The notes beneath the pieces are model-generated. The model had not been told where the DNA came from. It did no database searches and saw nothing but the letters and a program-made list of their open reading frames with translations. The position numbers and the translations under genes are program-made. From Parachlorella kessleri (taxonomy: Eukaryota > Chlorophyta > Trebouxiophyceae > Chlorellales > Chlorellaceae): a stretch of DNA of 43,034 bases. The stretch is taken from assembly GCA_001598975.1 (NCBI GenBank), contig BBXU01001358.1, forward strand, positions 1 through 43,034, written 5' to 3'. Shown here piece after piece: positions 1 to 11,219 of this stretch (position 1 is the stretch's first letter; every line of letters starts with the position of its first letter).

Positions 1-108
1 ACCCACACACAGAGAAGTGGCCAAAGTCACCTTGTTAAGCGGCAAGCAGAGGGTTTTGAGGTGAGCCAAGTGCCACGCTGCGGACGACCTGAAGCGGGTC
101 CCCCTCAC

Positions 109-3100
109 CTGATGGTATGCTTCCAGGTACTCCAGGGTTACCCTGGGGCCGCCACCGCCAGTCACAGCCGTTGTGCCGCCGATCTCCTGCTGGCTTGCAG
201 ATACAAGGGACCCGGTCTCTAAAGGCTGCTGCGCCTGCTGCTGTCGCTGCAGCTGCTCATCTTGACTGGGGTCCTCCACGTGGTTCCCCTCACGAAGCTG
301 CTGCTGCGTCGGCGTCAACGGCTCGTCTCGCTGCTTTCCCCGTCCCCGCCGCTTAGCTGCTGCCTGCACAACCCCACCCTAACCGTTTCCGCCAAGGCCA
401 GAGGTTCGCAAGATGACAACCGCCCAAGGGAGAGCGAGAGCTCCCCTCACACCACCGTCACGCCCTCAGCAGTCACCCTGGCACCTAGCCGAAGGCGAGC
501 GAGCACCAACCTTGAAAGGGGAATGTGTTGAGGACATACCTCGCTTCGTGCTCGTACTGCCCCACACTCTTTGGCCACCAGCGGTGCCGCCAGCAGAGCC
601 AGCCAGACGGCCGAGTCTAGGGGCCGCTGCGGGTTGACGTGAGCGTCCAGAGCACGCAGCATCTCAAAGAGCAGCTCGGGCTTGCGCCGCCGCCTGTAGT
701 CGGCAGACACGCGTCGTGCCTGCAGCCGGGGCAGCCCAGCGGCGGCTTGGGTAATCGCTGGTGCAAGGGAAATCCTTACACGTCACGCTCATGCATGCAG
801 ACAGAGGGCAGGCAGGCAGGCCAATGGCTGTAGGTGGCCAACGGCTGACTGCGGCCAGCAGGCCAAGCCGCCCGCCCTGCATTGTGTGCAGGGAGCCAGC
901 CAGCCAGCCAGCCAGCCGACCGGCCAGCCTCTTTCAAGCGACAAGCACCACCAGTCACCCGCTGCAGGCCACCTCCTGGCCCTCCAGAGCTGCTTCATGA
1001 TGACTGAAAATTGCAGCGATGACGCACCAAACCTCTGCAGGCTCGACACACGTGCATGCAGGTGGGCTGACCCCCACCTTGAGGTAGGTGGCGTGGTGCG
1101 GCAGCAGCAGGTGCAGCATGCCGTGGCGCCACAGCAGCTCCAGGCTGCGGGCTGCCCCGCCGTAGGCCATCAGCGCACCCAGCTCCATGCTCAGGCGCCC
1201 AGCGGGCAGCGCTGCCACTGACGGCGCCTGCGCCACCATGGCTGCGGCCGTGGGCTCCTCCAGTTCCAGCCCTGCAGGCAGCGGGTGGGGTCGGAGTCAG
1301 GGTCAGGACAGGGGCAGGAGCAGGGCCAGGGTCGGGTCAGGAGCAGAGTCAGGGTCAGGGACAGAATCGGGGCCAGGGTCGGGTCAGTGCGCAGGTAAAA
1401 CCCCTGGGGAGGTCGGCAGGGGGCCCGCAACTGAGGATGAAGGCGTGCCGCAAATTCCTACAAATGGACAGGTGTTTGCAGCCAGGAACTGGCGGCCCGC
1501 GGCCGCATGGGCGCACACAGTGCCGCAGGCGGTGAGCCATGCAGCACCAGCCCCTCGGGTAGCCATAACAAGCACTCCCCGCCTGCAGTACTGTGCATGC
1601 AATCACGGATACATGAGTCCTGGGCTGTGGGCCAACCACCCCACTGACCAGTGAACCACCCACCCATGCACCCACCCACCAACACCCACCAGTCCTGGCT
1701 GCCATGCGGATCGCCCGCAGGATCCTGGCTGGATCCCTCAGGAAGGAGTCCTCAGGGGACTCTATGGTGCGCAGCAGCCCGCGCTGGATGTCCTCCACCC
1801 CGCCAACATAATCAAAGACCACCCGGCTGAAGGGCTCATAGAGCAGGGCGTTGGCCGTAAAGTCGCGCCGCACAGCGTTGTCTCGGCGTGCTGCCGCCCA
1901 CGTGGGGGCATCGGGCTGGGAAGACGCCTGCACAAGCCCCCGGTTATGTGCCCCTTGTGGCCACAACGCTATGTTTATCTGGGATCATGACAGGGCCGGC
2001 AGGCTCCAGGTTACATCTGCTGGGCGATACGCGGTACACATCAGACACCGTTCAGACAGGAGGGTTGCTATCTCAACAGTCTTATGTTCTCAGGCACCTG
2101 GCGGCCCTCTGGCACAACAAATGGATTCCGCTGCTACGCCAGACAGGCTAACGCTCTAGCCCGGGTGCAGCACAGTCAAGCACCACGGCCCACTGACCCG
2201 CTCCACTCCCACTGCCACCAGCCCACCAACCTTGGAGAGGTGGTGCTTGGCGTGCCGGCCGGTCAGGAATCCCGCTGCATCGGGTGGGATCCTCGCGGCA
2301 TCCGCTTTGGTGGAGAAGGAGGATACCTCCACCAGCAGCCCGTCCTGGTGCACATGGCAGATGGGGAACACCCTGCCCACAGTGTAGCACCGTGAGAAGA
2401 GGCGACGCACCTGCAGCGGTAAGCGAACGCAGCGGCCTTTGATGGCAGCAGCGACAGCCTGGCCCGCCGCAACGCACGGTGTGTGGCACCTCTCAACAGC
2501 TGTGCTTGGACTCTTTGAAGTCCCTGGCTGTATGGTGGGGAACTGCTCACAAGCCCTGTGCACAGGATACGGGCATGCACACCAGCGAATGTGAAGCTCT
2601 GTCGCACAGCGGACACGGCCGTGCCGCGCGCGCACCTGGGAGGGATCCGCCGACGTCAGGACATCAAAGTCCTTGGGCACGCGCCCTAGCAGGAAGTCCC
2701 TCACAGTGCCCCCTACCAGGTACACCTCATGCCCTGCACACACAGCACGGCACCTGACCCTCTGCCCAGCCTTAGCCTTCAACCCAGCTGCTCGGCGTCA
2801 GTCTGCATGGCCCTGTCAGGCACGAGCCACCCCAGCAGCCATCCCTATGCGTGTGGGTGGGTGTATCGAGGCACGGGCTCTCACAAGAGATCCCATCGAG
2901 CCAGCCCCAAGTCTGGGGCCGTGGGCTTGCAATCACTGCAATTGCTGCTGGAAGTCCTCGGGAAAGCCCCGAGTGCTCCCAGGGAGTCACACTTATGGAT
3001 CCAGGTCTGTCCCAGGCAACCACACCTTAGCGGCTGCCGGCGCTTTATCCACCCACCTACGCTGCGCAAGCGCAGCAGCACGCTCCAGGCGGCCCGAGCG

Positions 3101-3663
3101 ATATGCCCATCCCTGATGGGGTGCTCGTTGTCCTCCAGCAGCCTAGCTGGCAGCTGCGGCAGCCCCACAGGCAGCTCCAGCACTGGCCTCATAGCCTCCG
3201 CTTCCAGTGGACCCTTTTCCGCTGCTGCTAGCCCTGCTTCAAGCTCGGTTCCTAGCCCTTTGATTGCATCGGCAGCGGTCAACTCCTCGCCCCCTTTGTC
3301 CCGCTTCTTGCCCTTGCGCCGCGGCTTGCTCCTGACCTGCCTTGCTGCCGCCGCCTTGCTGACGGGTCTTGTGCCTTTATCAGCTGCCTTAGCTCCTCCT
3401 CCTCCTCCTCCTCTTTCTCCTGCCGCCGCTGCTGTTGCTACTGCTGGTGGTGCTGCTGCACTGCTGGCAAAGCTTTGAACCGCAAACACAGACCCTCCAG
3501 CGGGTGCAAGCCCCAGGTGTGCCGACCAGCGAGGGCAGCCTAGCTGGGCACTGACTGCTTCTAGATGGGGCTGTCCTGCCAGCAGCCCAGGGCCTAAGAG
3601 CCTGGGGTTTGTGTGCCCTGTTGATGCCAGCTGCAGGGCCAGCGTGGCCCAGGCCCGGCGCAT
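109..3663 (-). CDS. Organellar bacterial-type poly(A) polymerase / tRNA nucleotidyltransferase (3' end outside window)
   Basis: This is a class II nucleotidyltransferase that adds A (or CCA) to RNA 3' ends, probably in plastid or mitochondrion. Exons on the minus strand: 3663-3057, 2733-2636, 2410-2231, 1927-1690, 1271-1078, 719-540 and 363-109. All phases agree, giving 584 codons before the gene runs off the left edge. Residues 1-60 are rich in Ala, Arg and Ser and look like a transit peptide; a Lys/Arg-rich, Ala-rich stretch follows. The catalytic head has GG at 210-211 and the DFD metal-binding triad at 224-226. The motif [15 protein letters not shown] starts exon 3. [14 protein letters not shown] and [16 protein letters not shown] lie in exon 4. 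The spacing between the GG and DFD motifs, and the RCYTVGR motif, resemble E. coli PcnB more than CCA enzymes, but A-only versus CCA activity cannot be decided here. Exon 7 is Gln-rich and low complexity. The start is the first in-frame ATG and begins the presequence. The gene is divergent from the GNAT gene at 4268. Confidence 0.86.
895..925. repeat. (CCAG)n tetranucleotide repeat
   Basis: Six or so CCAG units lie in the intron between exons 5 and 6 of the nucleotidyltransferase gene. It is a simple-sequence repeat. Confidence 0.8.
1289..1389. repeat. Degenerate GGGTCAG-type minisatellite in an intron
   Basis: The intron between exons 4 and 5 of the nucleotidyltransferase gene holds a run of degenerate GGGTCAG / GGGGCAG units. 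An 18-nt block, GGGCCAGGGTCGGGTCAG, occurs twice, about 47 nt apart (1323-1340 and about 1370-1387). It is non-coding in the gene model. Confidence 0.7.
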
Positions 3664-4267
3664 GCCGTGGCAAACGCCCCCACCCTAGCAATAACTGCTT
3701 CAAGGCCTATCAGTGAGTGACTTGCTCCTATCAGCAAGGCCTTGCTTTGCAGTCGCTGCTGCAGCATGTCATGCGCAGAGCTGCCAAGAAATACGAGGCT
3801 GTGTGATGGGGGTTGAGATGCACCCTAGACTACAGGCAACATGCGCGATGCGGGGACTGTCCTGGTACATTTCCTCTCAACTAGTTTCCTGCTTTCATGG
3901 GCGCAGCACGCTTTTGGCGCCCTCAGCATCCCCCGCCAGTCAATTTGTCCCTTATTGCAGGCTCAATCACGATGTTGCAATGCTAGCCACCATTAGGCCA
4001 CGTTGCGCCCGCCCTTAAGCCCTCCTGGCGTTATATAAGCTGATCACAGCACCCCGGCCTATAGGAGCCTGTCAGGAAGGCTGTTAGCTGGGGCAAGGCC
4101 GCAGTCACGAATCTGCGCTGGTTTGAGCCGGACTGGTATTGGTTTAGTCACCGTGTGCCCCCTCTGACTGTCCCTGGGGCTGGGTAGGCTGCAGGGCAGC
4201 AGGCGGCAGGCAAGCGCTGCCTGCATAGCTCAGCAGGCAGGCGGGGCTGCTGCTGCGCTGGGTGGAC
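3664..4267. promoter_or_regulatory. Divergent intergenic region between nucleotidyltransferase (-) and GNAT gene (+)
   Basis: About 600 bp separate the two start codons. A TATATAAG box lies at 4032-4039 on the plus strand. No ATG occurs between the expected start site (about 4065-4070) and the GNAT ATG at 4268, so the first ATG of the mRNA would be the chosen one. A perfect 7-bp hairpin (GCAGGCA / TGCCTGC, 5-nt loop) sits at 4206-4224 in the predicted 5' UTR. I saw no convincing TATA box for the minus-strand gene. Confidence 0.55.
4032..4039 (+). promoter_or_regulatory. TATA box of the GNAT gene
   Basis: TATATAAG lies about 230 nt before the GNAT start codon. It matches the plant/algal TATA consensus and is followed by an ATG-free leader. 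Confidence 0.6.
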
Positions 4268-7223
4268 ATGCAAGAGGACCTGGCAGCACAAAAGGAAAGA
4301 GCGCAACGCCTGGCGCGGCGAGCAGCGCTGAGGGAGGCACGGCAAGGCCTGCAAGAACTGCCGGCGGAGGAGTGGTTTGAGATTCCTGGCAGGTAGGGCT
4401 TGCCTGTTTGTAAGGAGGGCACGGCGACACTTTGCATTAGACTCCTTGCTCTGCACAACAGCCTGTGATACACAAGTCACCGGTGCCCTGGCCTGCGTGG
4501 ACATTTGTCTCCATGTGCCTTAGCGTCGGCACCTTCCATCCTGCATGTGCTCTCTGCGTTATATCTGTGATGGAACACCCGCCTTTACTCTTGCCCCTCG
4601 ATATGCCGCAGCTGAGGACAGGTTCCGCGCACTGAGCCCTGCGGGCAGGGATGTCAGTTCAGCAAGTGCGGACGGAGTAAGATGGTCCTGCCCAGCGGAC
4701 AGCAGGGTCCCAATATCTTATACCACTGTGCAGGCCACATGTGGTTTATGAACTGAAAGACTACAGCAAGCAGTCTCCCGAGCAAGGCCGTGCCGACGCC
4801 CGCACCGACGCGCCCTTCCTATTCAAGGCCTTTGAGACGGGTCAGGCCCCCCGCCGCGGCCGGGGACCAAGAAAGCGGAGCAGCCGCGCGCGGCCACCAT
4901 ACACGAGTACCTGGACTGGACAGTCACAGCCAGCGAGCCGCAGCACCCAGATGACCTGGTGGGGCCGGCGGCCGGGGAAGGGGGGAGGGGGGGGCGCTGG
5001 CCATGTGCTCTCTGTGTGGCTTGCCTGGCTGGTCTGAACTGCCCCTGCCTTGGACGTGAGCAGTAGTTTGTGCTGCACTCCCGAAGCAGACTAACGGGGC
5101 GACGGACCCAAGCTCTGTTCACGGAAGTGGTTGGGTCGGGGATACCTTCCTCGATCCACCCTGCCCAAGCCTGACATGTGCGACAGCTTTGAGAGCTGCC
5201 TCGACAAGTTGCACCTGCGCCTGATGCAGGATTTCGGCGGCTTTCGGATGGTGCTCCTCATGCCGCGGTTCCGGCTACACTGGCCGCCGCCCAGCAACCC
5301 ATACAACAAGGAGCTGCCGCTGCGGCACCCGCACCTAGCCGCCCCCAAGGCACCCTTGCCTCACTTGCTGGTGAGAAGGCCCGCCCCAGTGGGGGCAAAA
5401 TGGCTTTGCAAGGGATTAGCACTGCCGAGCATGTGGCCTGGCACACGGGTGCCTCGAGCAGCATGCGCACCCTGACTTAGCCTACGCTTGAGGTTGAGTT
5501 GCGTGGCCCTCACGCTGGACGAGCCACGCCCAAGGCGGGCTGCAGCCCATGTGGCTGCCACTGCCACAACCATTTGTACCTGGTGACAGGGATGCCCAGG
5601 AGGGCCACGCCAGTATAGCTGGCTGGCTGGCTGCAAGATGTGAAGTGGGTATGTGCCGCACTCCCTGCCAGCAGGTGCACCACTGGTATGGCTGGATTTA
5701 TGCGGTGGCTGAGAGGCATTTGTGCCACACCCCCTGCCAGCAGGTGCATCACAAGCCGGTCAGCGCTGCCACCATCCGTGTTGGGCCCGGCTTCCTAGAG
5801 GTCCCCTTTGTAGCCACCGCGGAGAACAAGCGGCACAAGGGCTACGGCCGGGCGCTGCTGGAGGCCCTAGAAACCATCTGCCGCGCGCTGGGCGTGCCGC
5901 GCATCCTGCTGTGCTCCACCGATGACGTGAAGACCAAGGCCACGTGGCAGGCGCTGGGGTTTGCCTTCACACGGCCGGAGGAGCTGGAAGGGTGGGGCGT
6001 GCACCACCACGACCTTCTGCACATGGACAACACCGTGCAGGTGGGCTCGGCTCGTCCTTGGTAGTTTACCCACAGGGGGCACGGCTGAAGGGTAGGCGGC
6101 AGCGGCTCGGTTTGAAGGGGCAAGGAGGAGGAGGAGTGAGGTTGCTTGGGGAGGACACAAGGCTTACTGGGGCTGGATGGTTAGGAAGGTAGCCAGCTGT
6201 TACTGGTGCCAGAGGTGACCCAAGGGTGACACACCTTGGTCAGATAGGAGTTTGACCGGCAAGTTGGGGGTGAGGGGCATGCGAGGACCGTTGGGCTGGA
6301 TGTGCACACCGTGCCATGGTCAGTTGGCATATACAGCCATAGGGCGTGCTAATGTGATTTCGGAAAAATCGTACTGGCAAGGCAGGGCCGCGCGGAGCAG
6401 TGCTGCTCTTGCCATAGTGCTCATGTGTCGAGATCGGGAGCGGGGTGCAATCTGTGGGGCGATCGGGCAAGATGGGCAAATACCATGCCGCCGCAGATGC
6501 ATAAAGAGGTGCCTCCACCGGCCCCTTGGAGGTCCGTCATCCTGCGGCACCAGAGCTTCAAGCAGCGGCTGTACTACCTCCCCAGAAGGTGTGTTCTGGG
6601 GGCAGCTGAGTACCCCTTGGGTGTGTGGCAGGAGGGGTACCCAGAAGCGGCAAAACACTGTGTGCTGGTTTATGAAGGTTGCCCCTGGGGTCATGGCAGG
6701 TCTGGTCCGGGGGTAGGGAGCGTTGTTCGCCGGAGTGTTCTGTAAATCCTTTGCTGCTTATCAGGGTAAGCATAGGAGCAGAAGCTGGCCTGCAGCGGGG
6801 CATCTTGGCCAGGGTGCTTGCTTGGGGTACTGCCCACCCAGCTTGGGATCCCACAATCCCTGCAGTGTAGGGCTGCGTGCGGTGGTTTGTTCACCTCTGT
6901 AGGCCTTATGAGATACTCGCCCTGTACCGCCAAGATAGGCTTTGGATGCGGGGGTGACGGAGGAGCAAAACCTGGATGCACTCGTTCCCCGGTGGTGTTG
7001 GCTGTACCCGTGAATGAAGAATTGACACACCAGCATCACTGCACACCTTTGGGAAGATTGCAGGCGAGCCTTGAGTTGCAAAGCACGTCCCCGCAGGAAT
7101 GGCCAGGCCTTGCAATACCTGCAGCGGTACGGCAGCATGGCAGCCAACGGCCTGGTGCGGAAGAACGGGTTGGAGCGGCGACCCAGCAAGCAGCCCGCTA
7201 AGAAGAAGCCAAGAAAACGATGA
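4268..7223 (+). CDS. GNAT-family N-acetyltransferase, probably nuclear (apparent 1-nt frameshift)
   Basis: Exons: 4268-4392, 4734-4958, 5113-5370 (acceptor could be 5128), 5744-6040, 6497-6588 and 7097-7223. They give about 374 residues once the frameshift is allowed for. The N-terminus is a charged helix (MQEDLAAQKERAQRLARR). Exon 3 carries DFGGFRMVLLMPRF. Exon 4 is the acetyl-CoA-binding core: SAATIRV, EVPFVATAENKRHKGYGRAL (motif A, Q/RxxGxG/A-like, here RHKGYGRAL) and TWQALGFAF. The layout resembles the GNAT domain of plant IDM1-type histone acetyltransferases, without a PHD finger; this is inference from motif order. The C-terminus KKKPRKR is a nuclear localisation signal. Oddities: exon 2 is open in one frame to about 4846 and then in another (TKKAEQPRAATIHEYLDW). 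One base appears to be missing at the C6 run 4847-4852. The substrate is unknown. Confidence 0.78.
5659..5760 (+). repeat. In-frame duplication of the exon 4 acceptor region
   Basis: The block TGTGCC(A/G)CA(C/T).CCCTGCCAGCAGGTGCA(C/T)CAC occurs twice, 69 nt apart. Each copy ends in a CAG|GTG acceptor-like site (exon start at 5675 or 5744). Both sites keep the reading frame, so use of the upstream one would add 23 codons. It lies at the 3' end of GNAT intron 3. Confidence 0.6.
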
Positions 7224-8632
7224 CATAAGAGCAGAGGGGCGCCGCCCAGCGTGCTGCGCGCCTTGGGGGGGTGCCTGTGCTCTGCCTACAACAGGGCATT
7301 GCCTCTTGGGATTTGGGAAACGGGCAAGACGCAGCGTTGGCATACAACTGGAGGGCAAGCATTGGCACACTGCGGTAGCCTGCTCACAGCTCTAGGCACA
7401 GCAGGTGGCCAAGCAGACGCAGGTTGCGCAGCAGAGTTTCAGCGAACTAGGTAGCCATTACAAGCTGGGGGCCAGGGATGTGTGGCTAGCCTCGCCCCTG
7501 CTACAATTTTACTTGTGCTTCATGTGTGTACCTGAACTTTTTTTTGTATGCTAGCTACCTCCACGGTTGCCCTGGCCTGAGTACAGCTTTCGCTGTTCAC
7601 TGTAGTGCTCTCTTCCTGCCCTCGCAACGTGCAACCCAGTATTTGATAGGGTACTGGCTATACTGTCTAGTGTCAGCACAGCCTAGTGACAAGCTTTGAA
7701 AGACGGAGTCCAGACTAATCATATTAGGGCAGGGCTAGGAATTTGGCATGTAGTTGAGCTCTGGTAATGGTACTGGCAAGGTACTTGGATGTTGGCTGGT
7801 GGTTAATGCTGCCACCAGGGGGATCAAGGGTCGCAGCAGTGAGCCAGCCAGTTCTGTATGAGTTTATGCGATGTCCTGCGGCTTGTCTCTGAAGCCTACA
7901 AGTCAACTGGGGAGACTGACAGCTGGCTGGGTACACAATTAGGTGGGCGCGTCGGGCACACTTCACTAGTCAACTACTGGTGGCATCGACGAGCGGGCCC
8001 TTGCCGTCGACCCTTGCCACCTTTCTTGCCCTCTACCTAGCGCCAACATGCCTCCAGCGCCTCCCTGGCCACCCATGCCACGATGCTCCCAACCAGTGGC
8101 GCCTCAAGTCGAGCTGGCGCCCTCGGTATGCTGCGGAAGACCTCCTGTTACTGAGCACACAGTTTCGGATTTGGTCGTGTGCGGCGTCCTCGTCATTCCA
8201 GGCTGGCACCCTTATGACACCCCCAAGGAGATCAGCCTTCCGGGCGTGATCTCGGAGCTACGATCTGTTTCGACAACGATAGCCACGATAAACCCTACGA
8301 GAGCCGAAAGGTGAGTGCCTCAACATCCGTCGTGAGCTGAAAGCTGAGCTAAACCTCATGGCTAAACCTGTGGGAACCCGGCGGTGTTGCCTGCTTATGT
8401 CGGTGGACTACGCACACGAGCTCCTAGTTAGAGTTATACTCATCCCGGCCTACCGACAGTCTTGCTACGCCTTCACTGGGATGCATGCCACAGTGACTGC
8501 CATTACCCAAGTCTTGGGAACTTGTTCTCCGCTTGCCCATACCCACTATGTAACGTGCACTGTGACACTTTACCTGAGCTCCACCTGCAGGCGTGTCACA
8601 AACGCTGCCTGTGCAGGTGAGGTGACTGCACC
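7224..8632. other. Intergenic, 3' UTR of GNAT gene and 5' region of ankyrin gene
   Basis: I see no gene that I can support. Open frames at 7858-8314 are short and overlap in different frames. One (7980-8249) has a Trp/Arg/Leu-rich stretch (SSWRPRYAAEDLLLL) that looks somewhat protein-like. It lacks family motifs or clear splice partners and may be a relic. No TATA consensus was found close to 8633. Confidence 0.4.
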
Positions 8633-11219
8633 ATGTCCTCAGCGGCAGAGCTCCCCAAGGCCGCCGAGCGCGGCGATGTCAGGGCTGTGAAGCGGCTGCT
8701 GGCTTCCGGCGCGCCCGCCAACTCCAAGGGCGGCCACGGCCTCAGCAGCCTGCACCTGGCTGCCCAGGGAGGGCACCTGGCGGTGGTAGAAGCCCTGCTG
8801 GCAGCCAAGGCAGCGGTAGATGCCAAGTCCCCCAGAGGGGAGACTCCCCTGCACTTGGCTGCCGCAGCAGACCATGGAGCGGTTGTGGCCCGCCTGGTGG
8901 CGGCAGGGGCCAGCCTCAAGAGCACCACCCCCAGGGGCTACTCACCTCTCCACCTGGCCATCCAGGGCGATGCGGGGGAGGGAGTTGCAGCGCTGTTAGC
9001 AGCGGGCGTGCCAGCGGATGCCAAGGGGCCTGATGGTCTGCCGCCGCTGCTGGCGGCAGTCCAGGCCGACAAGGGACGGGCGGTGAAGGCCCTGGCAGCC
9101 GGCGGCGCCAGCCTGACATGCAAGACCGCGGAAGGGCTGACCCCTCTGGAGCTGGCAGCGCAGCAAGGGCGGCCGGCGGCGGCGGCAGCGCTGCTGGAGG
9201 GCGGGGCCCCGGTGGGGGAGAAGGACCGCAGCGGCGACACAGCGCTGCACCGCCTGGTGGCGGCGTGGGTGAGCGACAAGTCGGCGACGGGGCGGCCCAG
9301 TGGCACGGCTGCGGCTGAGCTGCAGGCCAAGCTCACGGAGCAGTACACTGCCACGGCTGAGGTACGTTGGGTCGGCTGATGTGGCGGTGCTGGATTCAGG
9401 TCGCGGCGGAGCGCATGCTGGAGGGAGGCATCATGGCTGCCGTCCTTGCCCTGATGTTGAGCCTAAAGGGCTAGTGGTGGCAGCGCCCCCTGTGTTTTTA
9501 TGTTCTGATATCTGGGAGGGTAGGCCCTGGCACACACCTCCCTGGCACCTTCTCTGCCACACCAGGTGGTCACACGGTGGTGCCTGGCTGCCACGGTGCG
9601 GGGCGCTCGCTCGCTGGCGGCAGCTGCTCGTTTGCGGGCAGCTCGCACACAAGTCTGGGACACTCGCTATCCAGCTGGCCTGCCGGCCCGCCCGCCCTGT
9701 GCAGGTGCTGCTGGGGGCGGGTGCCGACCCCTGGGCCGTCAACGGTGCCGGCAAGACGCCCCTCATGCTGGCGGCCGACCGCGGGCTGGCCACCTCCAAG
9801 CTGCAGCAGCTGTTCATCAACGCCCGCAGCTGCCCAAGTGAGCAAACGTGGGGGCTTTCTTTCTATGTTTTTCTATGTTAACCAAAGAGCGGGCGCTGCT
9901 GCAGGACACCTGTAGGGTGGTCTTACTTACTGGAGAGCTGGCGTTGCTCCAGTGCCCATGTGGTGCCGTCTTGCTTTGCGCAAGCCTTCAGCGATACCCA
10001 TTTGTCTACTGGCATGCTGCGTGCCACTTGGGTGTAGCAGGCATAGCATGGGCCAGAGCTAGCTTCCCCACCAGCAATCGAGCCACCGGCGATGACAGCA
10101 GCAACACAGTGGACCCAAGGCTGGCCACCCCTCCTTGTAAGGTCTTATGCTTGAATCTCTAGCACTGCTGAGCTGGTGACTGCCCCGCCCCTTGCAGAGG
10201 GCAAAGTACAAGCTTCAGCCAGCACCGCACAGGGACCACAGGGGCCTGCCAGCCTGCCACCTGCACCTACAGCAGCACCAGTGCCAGCAACTGGCGGCCT
10301 GGAGGACGGAGCTGTGGCCCAAAAGCTAGCTGAGACAACATCCGTACAGGAAGGGAGCTGCGCCCCCAAAGCCGCAGCTACTCCTGTGTGCAAGCTCGAG
10401 CCCAAGCAGTCTCCTGCGGCGGCAGCACCCGCCGCGTCAGCGTTTGCAACAGTGGCCAAGCCAGCGGCTGCCAAGGCACCAGCGGCCTCGCACTCACCGC
10501 CATCCAAGCCAGAGAGACCGACTTCAGCTCTGAGGACCGCCTCGGGGCGCACTTCCGCTGTGACCTCGCTCCCGCTGCGCAGCCGGAGTGCCGCCTCCCC
10601 CAAGCCAGCTGCCGCCTCGGCACTCTCTCCCACTCGCAAGCCCGCAGGTCCCGCCTCGCCGCCTCCCCCAGCCCGCCGCACAGCTGCTGGCTCGAGCCCG
10701 CCGGGCGGCATGTTGGCGCGGGCAGCGTCTAACAAGCCGGCTGACAGGGGTGAGTCTGATAGGTTGGAGGGAGGGGCATCACTGCCAAGGCCGCCAGTCA
10801 GCACCCAGGCCAGAGGTTTGTTTTTAAGCTCAGCTGGAACTTCCGGCGTACTGTTATGGCTGGAGTTCTTCTAAAGCTGGTCGTGGCGTTCCTGCCAGCC
10901 AGAAGGTCAGAGAGGCAGGACTCGGTGTCAACCCAGCGTGTGACACAGCCAGTGGAAGGGTTACCTGCCTTGCTGGATTAGGCAATGAGCACGGCGAGAG
11001 GCTAGAAGCGGAGGGAAAATAAGCGAAGGTCTGACGCTGCCACCATTTAGATGTGCAGGTGCTGGGGAGCGGCAGCTGCAGCAGCATGCCGACAGGCTGG
11101 ACAAGCTGGAGGCCAAGATGGATGAGCTGGCAGCCACCCAGTCCCAGCTGGGGGTGCTGCTGGGGGAGCTGCTACAGGCAGTCAAGGAGCAGGGTCAGCA
11201 GGCACAGCAGGAAGCTTGA
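8633..11219 (+). CDS. Ankyrin-repeat protein with Pro/Ala-rich linker and C-terminal coiled coil
   Basis: Exons: 8633-9361, 9705-9837, 10198-10749 and 11059-11219. All phases agree, giving 524 residues. The start has a good context (CACCATG). Residues about 5-290 form around eight ankyrin repeats, with repeated TPLHLAA / SPLHLAI / TALHRLV helices and an interval of about 33 residues. The last full repeat (VLLGAGADPWAVNGAGKTPL) is encoded by exon 2. Exon 3 (about residues 288-471) is a disordered linker rich in Ala, Pro, Ser and Lys with many SP/TP sites (SPPSKPERP, LSPTRKPAGP). Exon 4 is an amphipathic coiled coil (RLDKLEAKMDELAATQSQLG) ending Gln-rich. Ankyrin repeats bind proteins, and the coiled coil suggests self-association or a scaffold role. 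There is no enzyme domain or signal peptide, so it is likely cytosolic or nuclear. The specific function is unknown. Confidence 0.88.

Noticed and set aside
1355..1966. Minus-strand 203-codon open frame as one exon
   Set aside because: Only 1690-1927 carries nucleotidyltransferase motifs. The rest is intron containing the GGGTCAG minisatellite, and phases work only with the shorter exon.
4545..4751. Open frame with Cys-rich stretch (CQFSKCGRSK in another frame) as a GNAT exon
   Set aside because: Exon 1 (phase 2) joins directly to the acceptor at 4734 in phase, and no in-phase splice includes this segment without a stop.
10145..10804. Minus-strand 219-codon open frame
   Set aside because: It is the shadow of the Ala/Pro-rich ankyrin-gene exon 3 and has no motifs of its own.
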